A program made the position numbers and the translations under genes. The notes under the pieces were generated by a model. It was not told the DNA's origin, did no database searches, and saw only the letters and a program-made list of their open reading frames with translations. From Hesperophylax magnus (Eukaryota; Arthropoda; Insecta; Trichoptera; Limnephilidae), in NCBI GenBank assembly GCA_026573805.1, contig JAIUSX010000019.1, positions 4,526,001-4,590,000 of the forward strand: a DNA stretch of 64,000 nt, written 5' to 3'. Below, piece after piece: positions 42,295-53,859 of the stretch (its first letter is position 1; each line of letters begins with the position of its first letter).

Positions 42295-42408
42295 AAAGCA
42301 TTTTTGTTGTTTGTTTTTGGGGTGTTATGCCGTGTTGCGCTAACTCCTTCTTTAGCCGACGTTTCGGACAGCGTTGCAGTGTCCATCATCAGGGCAGATC
42401 CGGTAGAT
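42295..42408 (+). repeat. Family I repeat unit
   Basis: GGGGTGTTATGCCGTGTTGCGCTAACTCCTTCTTTAGCCGACG, then TTTCGGACAGCGTTGCAGTGTCCATCATCAGGGCAG, directly before a tRNA-like sequence. Confidence 0.7.
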
Positions 42409-42414
42409 CCGAAG

Positions 42415-42490
42415 AAGGTTCTCAGTAGTTCAGTTGGTAGAGCGGCGACCTGTCAAGGCAAAGGTACTGGGTTCAAGTGCTAGATGCGAC
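42415..42490 (+). repeat. tRNA-like sequence (SINE head), decayed
   Basis: An A-box-like TAGTTCAGTTGGTAGAGCGG and a B-box-like GGGTTCAAGTGCT lie 30 nt apart, as in a tRNA. Stems do not close cleanly and the 3' end runs into GATGCGACTGC, as in the palindrome at 31237-31336, so it is a SINE relative and not a tRNA gene. Confidence 0.65.
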
Positions 42491-42499
42491 TGCATCTGT

Positions 42500-43045
42500 T
42501 TATGCTTTAAATTTTTGTTTAAAAATCGCTAACATTGTCTTCAATAATCAAAAATTAAACAACTATCATGTTATGAAGAAGTTCTTCAATTTATTAACAC
42601 TAGATCTCATGGTCAAAAACTTCATCCAACAAATAATTAATATTACAACTTTTGGGCAAAAAAGCTTCTTATATCATAGTATTAAACTCTACAATAAAAT
42701 ATCACTCTCACTCAAAAACCTCAACATTATAACATTTAAATCTCAAATAAAAAGCTGGATACTTAATATAGGGAGATCTGAAATAGAAAATTTACTGATA
42801 TCAAACACAGACTAAAACCGAATCTACTAAACTGAACTATACAAAAAAACACTATCTTACTTATTTTAAAATTATTTCAAAAAAAAAATTATACTACATG
42901 ATATATGTTTATAATTAAATTCATATGATACTTTGTTCTAATATTAATTTCTTATAATTAAATTAAAATATGTAAATGACATCCTCAGCACGGGAGATCC
43001 CAGTGAGGATATCATTATATCTATATGTTACTAAGAAAAGAAGAC
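42500..43045 (+). pseudogene. LINE C-terminal fragment and 3' UTR with stem-loop
   Basis: The frame reads KKFFNLLTLDLMVKNFIQQI, then FGQKSFLYHSIKLYNKISLSL and ITFKSQIKSWIL, ending TAA near 42813-42815. This is the last domain of a Jockey/CR1-type ORF2. The 3' UTR contains the stem-loop at 42981-43010. A degenerate sister with the same ending lies at 53860-54260. The apparent start at 42477 lies in the tRNA-like sequence and is fortuitous. Confidence 0.8.
42981..43010 (+). other. LINE 3'-UTR stem-loop (copy d)
   Basis: Outer helix ATCCTCA/TGAGGAT with inner GGG/CCC (GGGAGATCCC). Best-paired member of the group. Confidence 0.75.
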
Positions 43046-44040
43046 AATTTTTTTTATTTTTTTATTATTAAACTTCATGGATTTACTAAGCAAGACAATC
43101 GTTTCACCTGAAAACGCACAAGTTAATTTTTTTGTGAATATTAATTAGCATTACACGGGAATCTAAGTCACTCCCTCCCGACCGATTCCATAAGCCATTT
43201 CATTAAGAACCTCACTGTCGTAAATTAATTTATTTTAACAAGTATTTACTTAATAACTTGTTTAATGGTAATAAAAAGTATTAACAGATAAGTCGTAAAA
43301 AACTAATCTATCATTATTGCAAGTGATTTAATTTAATGTTTTTACAAACTAAAAATATATTTAACTGCAACAATACTGATAAATTAGTGACAATACCAAT
43401 TCGTTTATTAACTCCTTTATTCCTATACGCACACACAATTTAAGTAAACGTAGTTGATATTTTTAAAAGCACCGAAAGAACTCACAAAAAAGTATTTCAC
43501 ATTATTTTTTTGAAAATAGTTATTAGTTGACATTTTGTTTCCTATGGCATGATTGCAAATTTTAGTAATAAAATTTAATTTTCATGTTTGTAATCTTTTT
43601 GTTCGATATGTTTTTTTTTCTACATTTAAAGGTACTTACTTGTACAGTAAATAAATAAATAATATTCTGAAAAGCCATTCCATTTAGCAAAGAAATGATT
43701 TTTTGATAAAAATTAATGATTTTTTTATATCGCGGCACAAGTTTTTTTAACTGGGTTAAAATTGCGTTAAAATCAATTACATAACAGTTTAGTTAAAAGA
43801 GTAAGATTTTCTTTAACATGTTGAGTAAATGGATTGAGAATAGAGTGACAGGAGAATTTATATATATATATAACAATCAAGTCGGTGAAAGAAGAAGTCA
43901 CATAAGAAAAACTTGGCACGATTAATCCCCCGCATCCCCAATTTCTACCGATTTAAAACAAGTTTCTAGCTAACTCTTTTAGTTTTTAAGTTTTAATTAA
44001 AATAAACGTTATTTTTGAAGATAATATTTATACATTTGTT
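43046..44040. other. AT-rich DNA without recognised features
   Basis: No ORF, RNA gene or shared repeat recognised. A short (TA)n run lies at 43859-43870. Confidence 0.4.
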
Positions 44041-44044
44041 ATGC

Positions 44045-44345
44045 CGAAAAGTTAATTATATGAAATTCCCTCGATAGAAAAAAAACGCAAAGTAAGCTCG
44101 GAAAATTATAAAAAACACGTTTTATTCTGTTATTTAATATTTATTTTATTTAATTTTTATATTTTTTTGGTTACGAATAACCTGACAATATTTGAAAATC
44201 TCCTACTACCACCACAGTAAGCTGAAAATGTTGCTTGTGTTGTGATGGAGGACTTAGCCAGCCGAGGAATTGAACACACTACGCCTGGGTGGGACCCAAA
44301 CGCGATGTCAACTGGTCAACCAGCGACCGGTCATGTTACAGGCAT
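44045..44345 (+). repeat. Dispersed repeat family H, copy 1
   Basis: Begins with TTCCCTCGATAGAAAAAAAACGCA, then GGTTACGAATAACCTGACAATATTTG, CCTACTACCACCACAGTAAGC, AAAATGTTGCTTGTGTTGTGATGGAGGACTTAGCCAG, GAATTGAACACACTACGCCTGGGTGGGACC. An inverted copy lies at 47990-48815 and others at 57555 and 58035. Confidence 0.75.
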
Positions 44346-44559
44346 GAAAAAAATCGCAGTGTATCTTTAAATGCAACTAATGCGTTTGTAGAGAGGTTTT
44401 TGCTCTATTTTATACGAGTCGTGTTTTATTAAATATTTTCACCATTTTCGATTTTTTTTTTATATTAGCGAGCTCCCTCTAACATTCGTAAATACGAAAG
44501 GAAGTTTATCAAACTAAATTCATCTGGCGTTCCCAACCTTTCTCTTCTCCATATCCTTT

Positions 44560-44640
44560 CCCACCCATGGATCCATTGTTAGGAATGTCATACGTACTTC
44601 TACTGGCTTCGGACAGCCTAGAAAAACTGCGAGAATGTAA
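44560..44640 (-). repeat. AATTGGGG-family-like fragment, diverged
   Basis: CTTCTCCATATCCTTTCCC..AGGAATGTCATACGTACTTCTACTGGCTTCGGACAG resembles the inverted arm at 38935-39030, with heavy divergence. Confidence 0.4.
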
Positions 44641-45389
44641 ACCGTATGCAATACAAGGTAGGTAATACGTTATCGATTAATTTGTGTGGATTGTAGTAGT
44701 ATTATAACTATGAATATATTAAAATAATTTAATATTAAAATTAGGCAAAATAAATGAAGGAGTAATAATAATTCAATCTAAAAATAAACATTACACGCTT
44801 ATAGTAAGAACGTTAAGTGCAAATAAATAAAATACGGCTAGACATCTATTTTCGTCACAAAAAAAAAACAAGAAATATTATCGAAAATATTTTGGAATGT
44901 CGAAACTCGGTGCATGTACAAGTATTTATTAATCGCCTTGATATTTTTTGCCCATACATATTGCACTGATTGGTCTGAGTTACTCCGTACTTCTCACAAA
45001 TTAAACAGGTACCTTTCGAAAGACGGTTGAATTGTTGTTATTGTGTGTATGTACAATTTCCATACGTATGTTAGTTCATATTTATGAAATGTAAAAAGCA
45101 CATTTTTTATGGCTCCGTTTCAAGTTTTCAAAGAAGAAGATTACTGATGATGGTTTTAAGGGGAGATATGAATGATAGAGGGAGCAAACTAATATTTAAA
45201 TATATATATAACAAAACAAACTGCGATTTTTTTTTTAATACAATTAATTTTGAATAATTATTTTTTTTAACTCGACGCGTCGTCTAAAATGGAACATAAT
45301 CTACAAAAATACATATATTTTTTAAGAGCTTATAAACAAAGTGTTAATGTGAAGTATGCCATGTCAATAGAAATTCGGAATGCGAGGTC

Positions 45390-45482
45390 TTAAATAAAGG
45401 TTTTTTTCGCACGCCGAAATTCAAACCACTGACCTTCGAATTCGTAGACTCCTCGACTACGGCTACAAAAGTGGTCATAGAT
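45390..45482 (-). repeat. Decayed SINE head
   Basis: CGCACGCCGAAATTCAAACCACTGACCTTCGAATTCGTAGACTCC..ACTACGGC matches the minus-strand tRNA-like head of the SINE with substitutions in the B box. Confidence 0.6.
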
Positions 45483-45899
45483 ATATTTCTTGATTTATGG
45501 GTTTTAGTACATTTATATGCCTTAGAGATCTCATTACTGTGTCAATTTCCATATATGTTTCTCAAGCATTACAAGTCATTTATGCTGCGCGATAAATTAA
45601 TATAAATCAATCGGTATTGATTTCAATGATTTCTGAATCATAATTTCAGATTGATAGAGTCATAATATGCCCATAAAGAATGGACGATAATTGGCAGAAT
45701 ACAGAAAAAAACTTCAAAAAACCCGTTCGATTATTAAGCCTGTAAGTAGTGACACTTGTGTTTTTTTAATCGAATTCTATATCGAGTTTAACCCTGCAAC
45801 TGTCGAACATTTTATTAAATAATAATGGTTTATTGATATACCTATATGAATAAATGCGTATACGTTTACTTTTCCACGCTTCTAACTGGCAATACAAAG

Positions 45900-46345
45900 T
45901 GTTCCAATTTGGGAGGTGGGTTTGGGTACCACCGTCCCGGGAACCATTTATTTGATAACCAACACCTCTAACACAAGTTTCCAAGCGTTTCGTTTAGCGT
46001 AGGGGTGCCCGGATTCACCGGTTGAGATGTGTTCAAGATGCACCTGCCCACCAGTTGCGTGGCGTGCCAGATCGAGAGAGGCTGGTTTGGGGATACCCTT
46101 TGACCTCTCCAACTGGTCTCTTGACCAGGGACCTTGAGGGATATATGAATGTGTCCATCACTCCTGGACATAATGATCCCTAGATTCATACCCAACCCTC
46201 ATACCTTTTACCTTCCCAGAACTGCCTCTCCTCCATTTCATTAAAAAAGACCCTCCACACAGTATCCCGAACGATGATATAGACCTAGTGGGAAATTATT
46301 TTCCTCAGGGCCTCCTGCATGGGGTTAATGTATATTTTAATATTT
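45900..46345 (+). repeat. Dispersed repeat, copy 2 (partner of 415-862)
   Basis: AATTTGGGAGGTGGGT, AACCATTTATTTGATAACCAACACC, GTAGGGGTGCCCGG, CCCTTTGACCTC, CTAGATTCATACCCAACCCTCATACC and AAAGACCCTCCACACAGTATCCC line up with copy 1. The minus frames 45766-45984 and 45968-46195 are shadows. Confidence 0.75.
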
Positions 46346-46529
46346 TATATTGCTGAAAATATTCGACATTCGAAACAAACGTCGATCGGTAAATGCACCC
46401 CAGATGTTTTCAACGGAATTCTCGGAAACTCTGAAGGGCCTAGCAAGTGTTAGCAAGCTAAGCCTAGGGTAATTTATTATCCCGACCGTCGCCTTTTGTT
46501 AGAATGCACTGCTTCAATAATCACCAGGA

Positions 46530-46866
46530 TGGACTCGCCGAACGTCTATGTGAGGTGTCAGCGTTTTATCAGCAGCAGACACATACCTGGACGGATGACG
46601 AACCTCGTGCTGGCACTGTTGGTGGACGCGGTAGACTCTTTCGCTGCAGTAGCTGGTCCAGTTTTTTCACCACCTAGGATTCTTGCTGCAGAGTCTCCAT
46701 CCTCTATCTTCGTGTCACCTGTTCCTGTACTTCATTTTACTTAACTTAACTTCACTTACTTTTTGTAATATTTATATTTTTGTAATACCCGCATCAACTG
46801 TAAAGCACCCCTGAGGTGATATCCCACAAAAACGGCGCTATACAAATTGTCCAATAAATAAATTAA
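46530..46866 (+). repeat. SINE-like repeat family F, copy 1
   Basis: From GTGTCAGCGTTTTATCAGCAGCAGACACATACCTGG through CACCACCTAGGATTCTTGCTGCAGAGTCTCC to a tail GCACCCCTGAGGTGATATCCCACAAAAACGGCGCTATACAAATTGTCC(AATAAAT). Full second copy at 51908-52230. The coding-looking frame 46496-46744 is part of the repeat. Confidence 0.8.
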
Positions 46867-47579
46867 AAATTAAAAATCGGCAAAATATATGAACAACGAT
46901 GATTTTGGCAGGTCTACGCCTGGGGAGAACTGCTCCAATTGCGCCTGCACAGGAATGGCACTGGGTTATTATTAACCCTTCACGTATATAGCAGATGCCA
47001 TATCATTAACAAATTTTATGAAGTACTTTAGCTTTAGTTCTCCCTCTCCAAATAAATATCTTCTCTTCTATCAATAATAAAATCACCTTCCTTCTCTTAA
47101 TAATTTGAAATTATGGCATAAAACGCCCTTGAAGGGTGAAAGCCAAAAACATTTTCATAAAGTACTTTAGCGGACAATGTGTTATTTGTTATAATATGAA
47201 TAATAATTGAAATTTAAACGCTTTATTTAGAAATGCTAACAATTCTTGACAATCAAATCATGAATCATTTTAATAATAATAATTTGTCACGCAGTCTGAT
47301 TTCATTTAATTCAGTTTAAATCAAGTTGGTTGGTTGGTTGATGTTTACAAAACAGTTTTTAGTATCGAAGTTTCTACAGCATATTTATTGGTAGTTCTAA
47401 TTGTTGTTTTTAAAAACATGCACACACTTGTTATATAATTGTAGAAATTAAAAAATTCCAAGCCTTGGCATATATATGTATATATATTCAATCTTTATTA
47501 AATCATAATTTTCACAAAATATCTCAAATACATAATCTCAAATTTGTTCAAAATACATATTTTTATGTGTAAACTGCAC

Positions 47580-47665
47580 ATGAGTCCTAACTGCACCTTG
47601 TAGTCCGCAGCAAGTAGGACTATGGCATTCCCAATCGGGGTATATTGTGAGGGATGTAGAAAAAG
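47580..47665 (+). repeat. AATTGGGG-family terminal-repeat fragment
   Basis: AGTCCTAACTGCACCTTGTAGTCCGCAGCAAGTAGGACTATGGCATTCCCAATCGGGGTATATTGTGAGG matches the block at 37490 and 38567. Confidence 0.6.
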
Positions 47666-47989
47666 AAATGATATCGAGAAAAGTATAGTTAAGACGTAGA
47701 TAAATATACAAATCTAATTACAAACGTTGTGTAGTATAATAAGTATAATTAATAAACGAAAAGGGTCACATTTAATAAGACACGATCTATTTAGAATAGC
47801 CCAAAAACCAATTTTATGATTTCTTAAAAATAATACCGCTATGGATCCGTACATCTGCAATGCATCTCAAATATATATTTTTACACATTCAATTCTTCTA
47901 ACCACTTAAACACCCTTTAGATATGTCCTACATTCCATATGCAAACAGCATTGTATACTTATTAAGTACTATCAATCATATTCGACCGT

Positions 47990-48815
47990 TCGTTGGCTGA
48001 GTTGACATCGCGTTTGGGTCGCACCCTGGCGTAGTGTGTTCTACTCCTCGGCTGGCCAAGTCCTCTATCACAGCGCAAGCAACTTATTCCGCTTACTGTG
48101 GTTATAGAAGGAGACTTTAAAATATTGTCAGGTTATTCGTAATCAGTGAATGTTTGTCAATCTTTAAAAAAAATTGAGTACATCGATGTCCCAGTATTAA
48201 ACTGCAACAAATCCAAATCTGTTGTTTTGAGATAAACAATATAATGTTTTTGCGCATGTCTAAACATGTCAGATTTCAACATTTTTCACTAAAATTTCAA
48301 CATTTTAATGAAATGCATGGACACAATCGTCAGTTTTAAATCGAAACAATTCGAAATAAATTTTGTGTAAAACTGGATGCATCTAAATATTTATAAATTC
48401 AAAAATAGGTGTTTTTACTCTTTAAATTGTTGATTTTAAGATGTTCGTTGTTGTTTAAAACTAGGATTAGCTCCTTTTGGCGAATCTTTTGATACCCATA
48501 TCGTAATATATGATTTTTTGGATTTGTTACCGTTTAATACTGGGCCATCGATATTATGAATAAAGTCATTCTGTAAACGTCACCCGCAATTTCTTAGGTA
48601 TGCCCTTAGCATGGCGGGTGAAATAATACTCAATATATAATAAATGCAATTGCTGTACTTAATTTATTGCATGAAATAAAAAAGTAGCCTTTAACGAAAT
48701 ACTGTGATTTTTTTCATACTTATAACGTGTTAAATAACAGAATCATGCTTGTTTTTCATGATTTATGAAACGTACCCTGCGTTTTTTTTCTATCGAGGGA
48801 AATGAATATACGAAA
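47990..48815 (-). repeat. Dispersed repeat family H, inverted copy, split by a MITE
   Basis: The family H blocks appear as reverse complements at 47995-48145 (GACATCGCGTTTGGGTCGCACCCTGGCGTAGTGTGTTC... and CAGGTTATTCGTAA) and 48690-48810 (GCGTTTTTTTTCTATCGAGGGAAAT). The MITE 48182-48552 lies between the two parts. Confidence 0.65.
48182..48552. mobile_element. 371-bp MITE with ~36-bp terminal inverted repeats
   Basis: ATCGATGTCCCAGTATTAAACTGCAACAAATCCAAA at the left is mirrored by TTTGGATTTGTTACCGTTTAATACTGGGCCATCGAT at the right, with three mismatches. No ORF. It begins and ends with ATCGAT. Superfamily not recognised. Confidence 0.85.
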
Positions 48816-48894
48816 TTATTTTTTCAATTCGACCTCAAAATAAGGATTATCTGCATAAATAACATGCACATTTTGAAATAAGTCTATTTGACTT

Positions 48895-49115
48895 TCTATT
48901 TTTTTTTAATTTTGAAAGTGGAAATTAACCCACCTCCCGACAGTCCCGACCAAGTTGAAAGCTGAAACTCGGCAATATACTCGCTTTCGATGACAATGAA
49001 TTCTATCAAATTTTAGTGGCAATCACACATACACAAGCAAACATATAAGAATTTAGTGCGGTCGACTCCAGGCTGACTGGGGAGGAAGGTTCAATCCCCA
49101 GTCAAACCAAAAAAA
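48895..49115 (-). repeat. Dispersed repeat family G, inverted copy 6
   Basis: Reverse complements of the family blocks: TTAACCCACCTCCCGACAGTC, GAAACTCGGCAATATACTCG, TTCGATGACAATGAATTCTATCAAATTTTAGTGGCAATCAC, and CTGGGGAGGAAGGTTCAATCCCCAG. Confidence 0.75.
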
Positions 49116-49149
49116 AAAACTTGTTTTTTCAAATGAAAACTCACTTTCA

Positions 49150-49600
49150 CAGCAAATTTTGAATATGTGCTAAAGAAGGTATCAAAAAAAGACAATTTTC
49201 TTAGAAGATTAAGAAATAAACTAAATGGAAACACTACAGAGCTCATTTATAAAACTATGGTTGCTCCACATTTAGATTATTGCTCTACTATGTTATATTT
49301 GAAAAAACTAGATGTCATACAGAATAGAGCTAAGAGATGTATGCTGAGAAAAGGCAAATACGTAAGCATTAATCAAATGAGAGAGCAGCTAAATTGGATT
49401 CCAATAAAAAATAGACTGTTATTTAATGTGTTAATTTTTGTACATAAAGTCATGAAATGTCAAAATATTTTAAGGATGAAATTGTTTTTAATAGAGATGC
49501 CACATATGAAGAAATCAAAATCACAGAACTGCCTAGTGTACAAAGGACTAAAGATGTATGATGAAATGCCTGAAAGTCTGAAGAATGAATGTATTTAAAT
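49150..49600 (+). pseudogene. LINE ORF2 C-terminal fragment
   Basis: An open frame of 143 codons in the track of a non-LTR reverse transcriptase thumb and C-terminus: FLRRLRNKLNGNTTELIYKT and VAPHLDYCSTMLYL are the connection segment, then VIQNRAKRCMLRKGKYVSIN and REQLNWIPIKNRLLFNVLIF the C-terminal domain, ending near VYKGLKMYDEMPESLK. The order and spacing are those of CR1/Jockey-type elements. No catalytic motif is present. The start codon used is internal and probably fortuitous. Confidence 0.8.
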
Positions 49601-49609
49601 GTTTATTGT

Positions 49610-51460
49610 AAAAATATTTAATGTTTCAAAATGAAATATAATCTTGTTTATATTAGTTTATATCCTAATTTTGAATAACTAACTCAATAAATACACATGT
49701 TATTTGTAAAAAAGAAAATTTGTTTTTCTCAGGTTGATTTGTAAATATCTTAAAAGATTAAAGTGTTCAAGGGAAGTGTGTTATATATTGGTATAAATTG
49801 AGAATGTGGGGTCCTAAGGAATAGTTAGGGCGCTACACCCACCTCCCGTAAGCACTGAGCGGTGAACACACTCGTGTCGCAACGATTGTGTAGGTGAGAC
49901 ACAAGAGTTCACTTGCCAACATTATGTTTTTACGCTTGTACGAAGTTGCCTAATTTTACTATGTTGATGCAGTGCCTCTTAATCTGTGAGGTATTTAAAA
50001 AAAAACAATCAATTAGTTAAATTAATAGTAATGGACACTGCGTTTTGCGTAGGTACCTAAGGATAGCTCATTAGGAAGGAATGATTAAATTATTTTCATC
50101 CAAAGACAAATGTTGCGTAAAATTCAAGGTTATCAAACACACTAATTTCAACATGGAATAAATAATAATTGAAACATAGTTCATGAACTCAAATTTGCTT
50201 CGAATTTATGTGACATTTTCCAAATTTATACTAATTACTTAAAGAATTCTGATAAGCCATAAAGTACCTACCTATTATATAAAAAAAAATATTTGTCCGA
50301 TATATTTGTTTGTGTAGATACTGAAATTACAAAGAAGTCCCGTTTTAAGTATTAAATGATTATATATAATAAGTATTGGTAATAAAATGTGGAACAAACT
50401 GTAATCAAAGGATTTCACAGCAACACTGTTACGACATTATAGTGTTTTGTCTTTATGCGATAACAAATTCATGTGAAGAATTAGTAGAAAACGACTTATA
50501 CATTAAAACTTCATTTCATTTGGAAATATGTATCACAATGACAAACAAAATTAGCACCCAAGTAAAGAATGTGGTAATAATTATATGAAATATGCTTTAT
50601 AAATAACTTTTTCTTTTTTTTTTTAATTTTCTGACTTTCAACCTTTAATGGTATTCTAGGCCATCATTTCAAATTATGGATGGAGAAAGGTGAATTTATA
50701 AATTGATTTTATTTAAATTGGCAAATTTCAAAATAATATGGAAGATTGGAGACGAATTCAGACTTAAAAGAGATGAGATGTGGCATGGAAAGGAGGCAAT
50801 TATTTTAGATAAGGCTTGAAAGAAGAAAAGCTTTTTTTTAGTGAGGGATATACAAAAAATATGTCATCAAAAGTTCCCACTTCTAGACAATAGAATATAT
50901 AATCCGAGGAGTCAAGCAAGTGAATTTTAAAATGGTGATAGGGAATGGAATAATGTCCCAACCTCATTCGAATAAGTGAAGATATTTATTTTTTGAAGAA
51001 AAGGGCGAATTGTAAAAACCTAGGTCCTTTGAATTGAGGCAAGTTCCTTTGGATTGACTAGCAATTTCCAAACATCGCGGGATCTATCTTTGAGAATGGA
51101 AAAAATTTCATTAAAGAAGGATGTGTTCGTACGACCACCTCCTTTCCCTTATTTTCTCCACATTTCTAACCTATTTAACCCTTGCTTTGTCTCTCTAACA
51201 GTCACCTGATATCAAATATTTTCATCCCTTAAATCCCTCCTTTTAAATCTAAGCGAAGAATCATCAACTGTTGGATAACGAAAAACGCCCAAATGGCATT
51301 TCGTGTCTCTTTTTATTATTTGACTGCAGTTATGTGCCTATATATATTTTTAATGCTAATTAAATTCATACGAAATCTTTCGAATTACGAAGAATTGGAC
51401 TTATTACACTCAGCACTTAATATCTTCAAACCTAAAATCAATAAATAACATTCATACAAT
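49610..51460. other. AT-rich DNA without recognised genes
   Basis: A modestly GC-richer patch at 49805-49935 (TAGGGCGCTACACCCACCTCCCG..) and a long region 50600-51300 with polypurine blocks carry no domain-bearing frames. 51270-51320 holds AAAACGCCCAAATGGCATTTCG, similar to GCATAAAACGCCCTTGAAGG at 47115, perhaps a short repeat. Confidence 0.3.
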
Positions 51461-51499
51461 ACATATTGCTCTACACAGATCAGGGCCTAGATTCTCGAA

Positions 51500-51562
51500 G
51501 AAATCATTCCGCTCGAACAACGAGTGGTTTGACTCACTCGTTGTTTGATTGGAATGACTTGA
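51500..51562. repeat. Imperfect inverted repeat
   Basis: CATTCCGCTCGAACAACGAGTG faces CACTCGTTGTTTGATTGGAATG across a six-base spacer; the inner 11 bp and outer 6 bp are paired. Confidence 0.75.
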
Positions 51563-51729
51563 AGTTTGGCGTATTTAAGTATGTACCATTGAAGAGACTC
51601 GAGAATAAGAATATCGACCGAGGTATGTACTTTCGACGGCGATTGCGAGTGGCTTGGATTGGAGAATCGATACCCAAATCCTTCATTCACCCTCCCTCCA
51701 ACCATACCATCCCCTATGTTATTGTGCCC

Positions 51730-52235
51730 AGCGCTTTATTAGCACCAGATACATACCTGGACTCTGTTGTTGGACGCGGTGGACTCTATTGCTGAAGCAG
51801 CTGGGCCAGTTCCTTCACCACCTAGGATTCTCGCTGCAGAGTCTCCATCTTCTATCTTCGTAGAACGTCATAGCGGTGCTGCCAAGGCCTGGTATATGTG
51901 AGAGGATAGTGTGTCAGCGCTTTATTAGCAGCAGACACATACGTGGACGGATGACATACCTCGTGCTGGCACTGTTGGTGGACGCGATGGACTCTTTCGC
52001 TGCAGCAGCTGGCCCATTTTCTTCACCACCTAGGATTCTTGCTGCAGAGTCTTCATCTTCTATTTTCGTGTCACCTGTTCCTATACTTCATTTTACTTAA
52101 CTTAACTTCACTCTTTTTTTGTAATATTTATATTTTCTGTAATACCTGCATCAACTGTAAAGCGCCCCTAAGGAGATATCTCACAAAAGCGGCGCTATAC
52201 AAATTATCCAACAAATAATAATAATAATAATATTG
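51730..52235 (+). repeat. SINE-like repeat family F, two head-to-tail copies
   Basis: A 3'-truncated copy (51730-51870) is followed at 51908 by a complete copy with the GGCGCTATACAAATTATCC tail and an (AAT)n run at 52212-52232. The frames across them (51466-51795, 51876-52100) are repeat-borne. Confidence 0.8.
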
Positions 52236-52429
52236 TAACTCACTCCTCTTCTATATTTACCAATAATTAATAAACATCAGTGAAAATCAATTATTTGTTC
52301 ACATATTTTACTATGTATTATAAAATATTGTAAGAGTTGATTTTCCCAATGAAATAACAATCAGCCCATAAAAAAACCTGTTTACAAAATATATATAATT
52401 CATCTATTTTAAAATGTCTTTTAAAACTA

Positions 52430-52700
52430 TATTGTTTGACGGAGTATTTAACCTTACTACCAGTAACTGGAGTCAACAACTCTACCAACGTCGCCAAATT
52501 CGGATCGGGTAGGACCAGCATTGAGTTCGTATATTAACTACTGTTATGATATCCGATTTCTGGGAAATGCGTACATGTCCGCGTGTGTGAAAGTGATCGC
52601 CTCCAAAAGTTGATAAAATGCATTGTCATCGACAACGAGTTTATGTGCCGAGTTTCAGCTCGATCGGATGTCGGAAAATGGGTTAATTTCCTCTTCCAAG
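52430..52700 (+). repeat. Dispersed repeat family G, copy 7
   Basis: TTAACCTTACTACCAGTAACTGGAGTC, CCAAATTCGGATCGGGTAGG, GGGAAATGCGTACATGTCCGCGTGTGTG, GTCATCGACAACGAGTTTATGTGCCGAGTTTCAGCTCGATCGGATGTCGG. Confidence 0.8.
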
Positions 52701-52939
52701 ACATTCATTACATTAATTCATTAAAAACGAAAAGTTAAAAGATTTATTTAAAAATAAAAATGTTATCAACTCGAACTATAAAAAAATGCAAACATTTTTT
52801 GATTTAGTCACTATTATGTTTGAGAATCCGTGGCTTCGGGCTGGTGTTAGTATAATAATTGGTCGGTACTCGCAGGTTATGGCTGGTGTAGGTAGGAACT
52901 AGGTACCAGGTAGGTAGGTACGAGTAGTATAGGCAGGTT

Positions 52940-53045
52940 GGTTGGTTGCGAGGAACAATACCTGCGCTGACGTAACAGCGGACCACGTGGTACAGCGGGT
53001 GTGTCAGGAGTGCGCGTGCGCTGCGCCCAGCTGGGGCACTGTTTA
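52940..53045. promoter_or_regulatory. CpG-dense patch with CRE-like and E-box sites
   Basis: A sharply GC-rich, CpG-dense stretch in AT-rich DNA. It holds TGACGTAA (52968-52975, CRE/bZIP-like) and the palindromic E-box CCACGTGG (52983-52990), then GTGCGCGTGCGCTGCGCCC. Frames on the minus strand (52804-53049 and 52877-53209) are open but low in information. It could be a distal promoter or enhancer, or a repeat; no transcription start can be called. Confidence 0.3.
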
Positions 53046-53859
53046 TCAATCATTGTTTGTTTATAAACAAATAAAATAGTTTTTTTAAACTTAAACATTA
53101 CTGGGTTCCTCGCAAAGAAATTGATAAGACTTATTTCGTGATTAATTTTATAGATCCAGAAGATTTGAATTAATGGGTGTAAGAACTGGATTTTGTAATC
53201 ACAATACATTTTCTAATACAGTATTCATAATTTTCATGAACGTCTTTATAGGGAAAGACGTTTATTTTTTTACTATATTTAGTGCACATTAAAAAGATGT
53301 CAAATTTTCCATTAATAATTTCTCATTGGTATTAAGCCGATAAAAAAAATTTTGTGCGTACCGTGTCAAAATTCTGGATATTTAACGAAAAACAGTTTAG
53401 TGTCATTTCACTGTGTAGTGTAATTTGTATATATTTCATAGGGCCTTGCTGAAGAAAATTTTGGTAATTTTAACAATATCATAATTTATTTTCTATCTTG
53501 AGCCTAGTTGTTTGAAGGCGCTAGACATTTGTCGTCATCATCAAAATGGCAAATCATCGATTAACGCAAGAGATCTTTGAAATGTAAAACAATGCAATCA
53601 CGAACGATTTCGATTCGTAACTTAAAAAATGTCACTGTAATAAATTTAAACTTCCCCTAGCGGTGATATATCATAATGTAGCAATAGAAATTGAAAATAG
53701 TCAAGAGTGAATATTTATACTTATTTAATACCTGTAAGAACATGCATTGACAGAATTTTTAACTAAATAAACATCATGTCCATTAAACTACTCTATATTA
53801 AAACAATACTCCTTTATATTGTTAAATACAAACCACAAAAATTAACAACCAACACATAT

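Noticed and set aside
42415..42490. tRNA gene
   Set aside because: Stems do not close; the sequence continues as a SINE-type repeat that recurs in the palindrome at 31237-31336.
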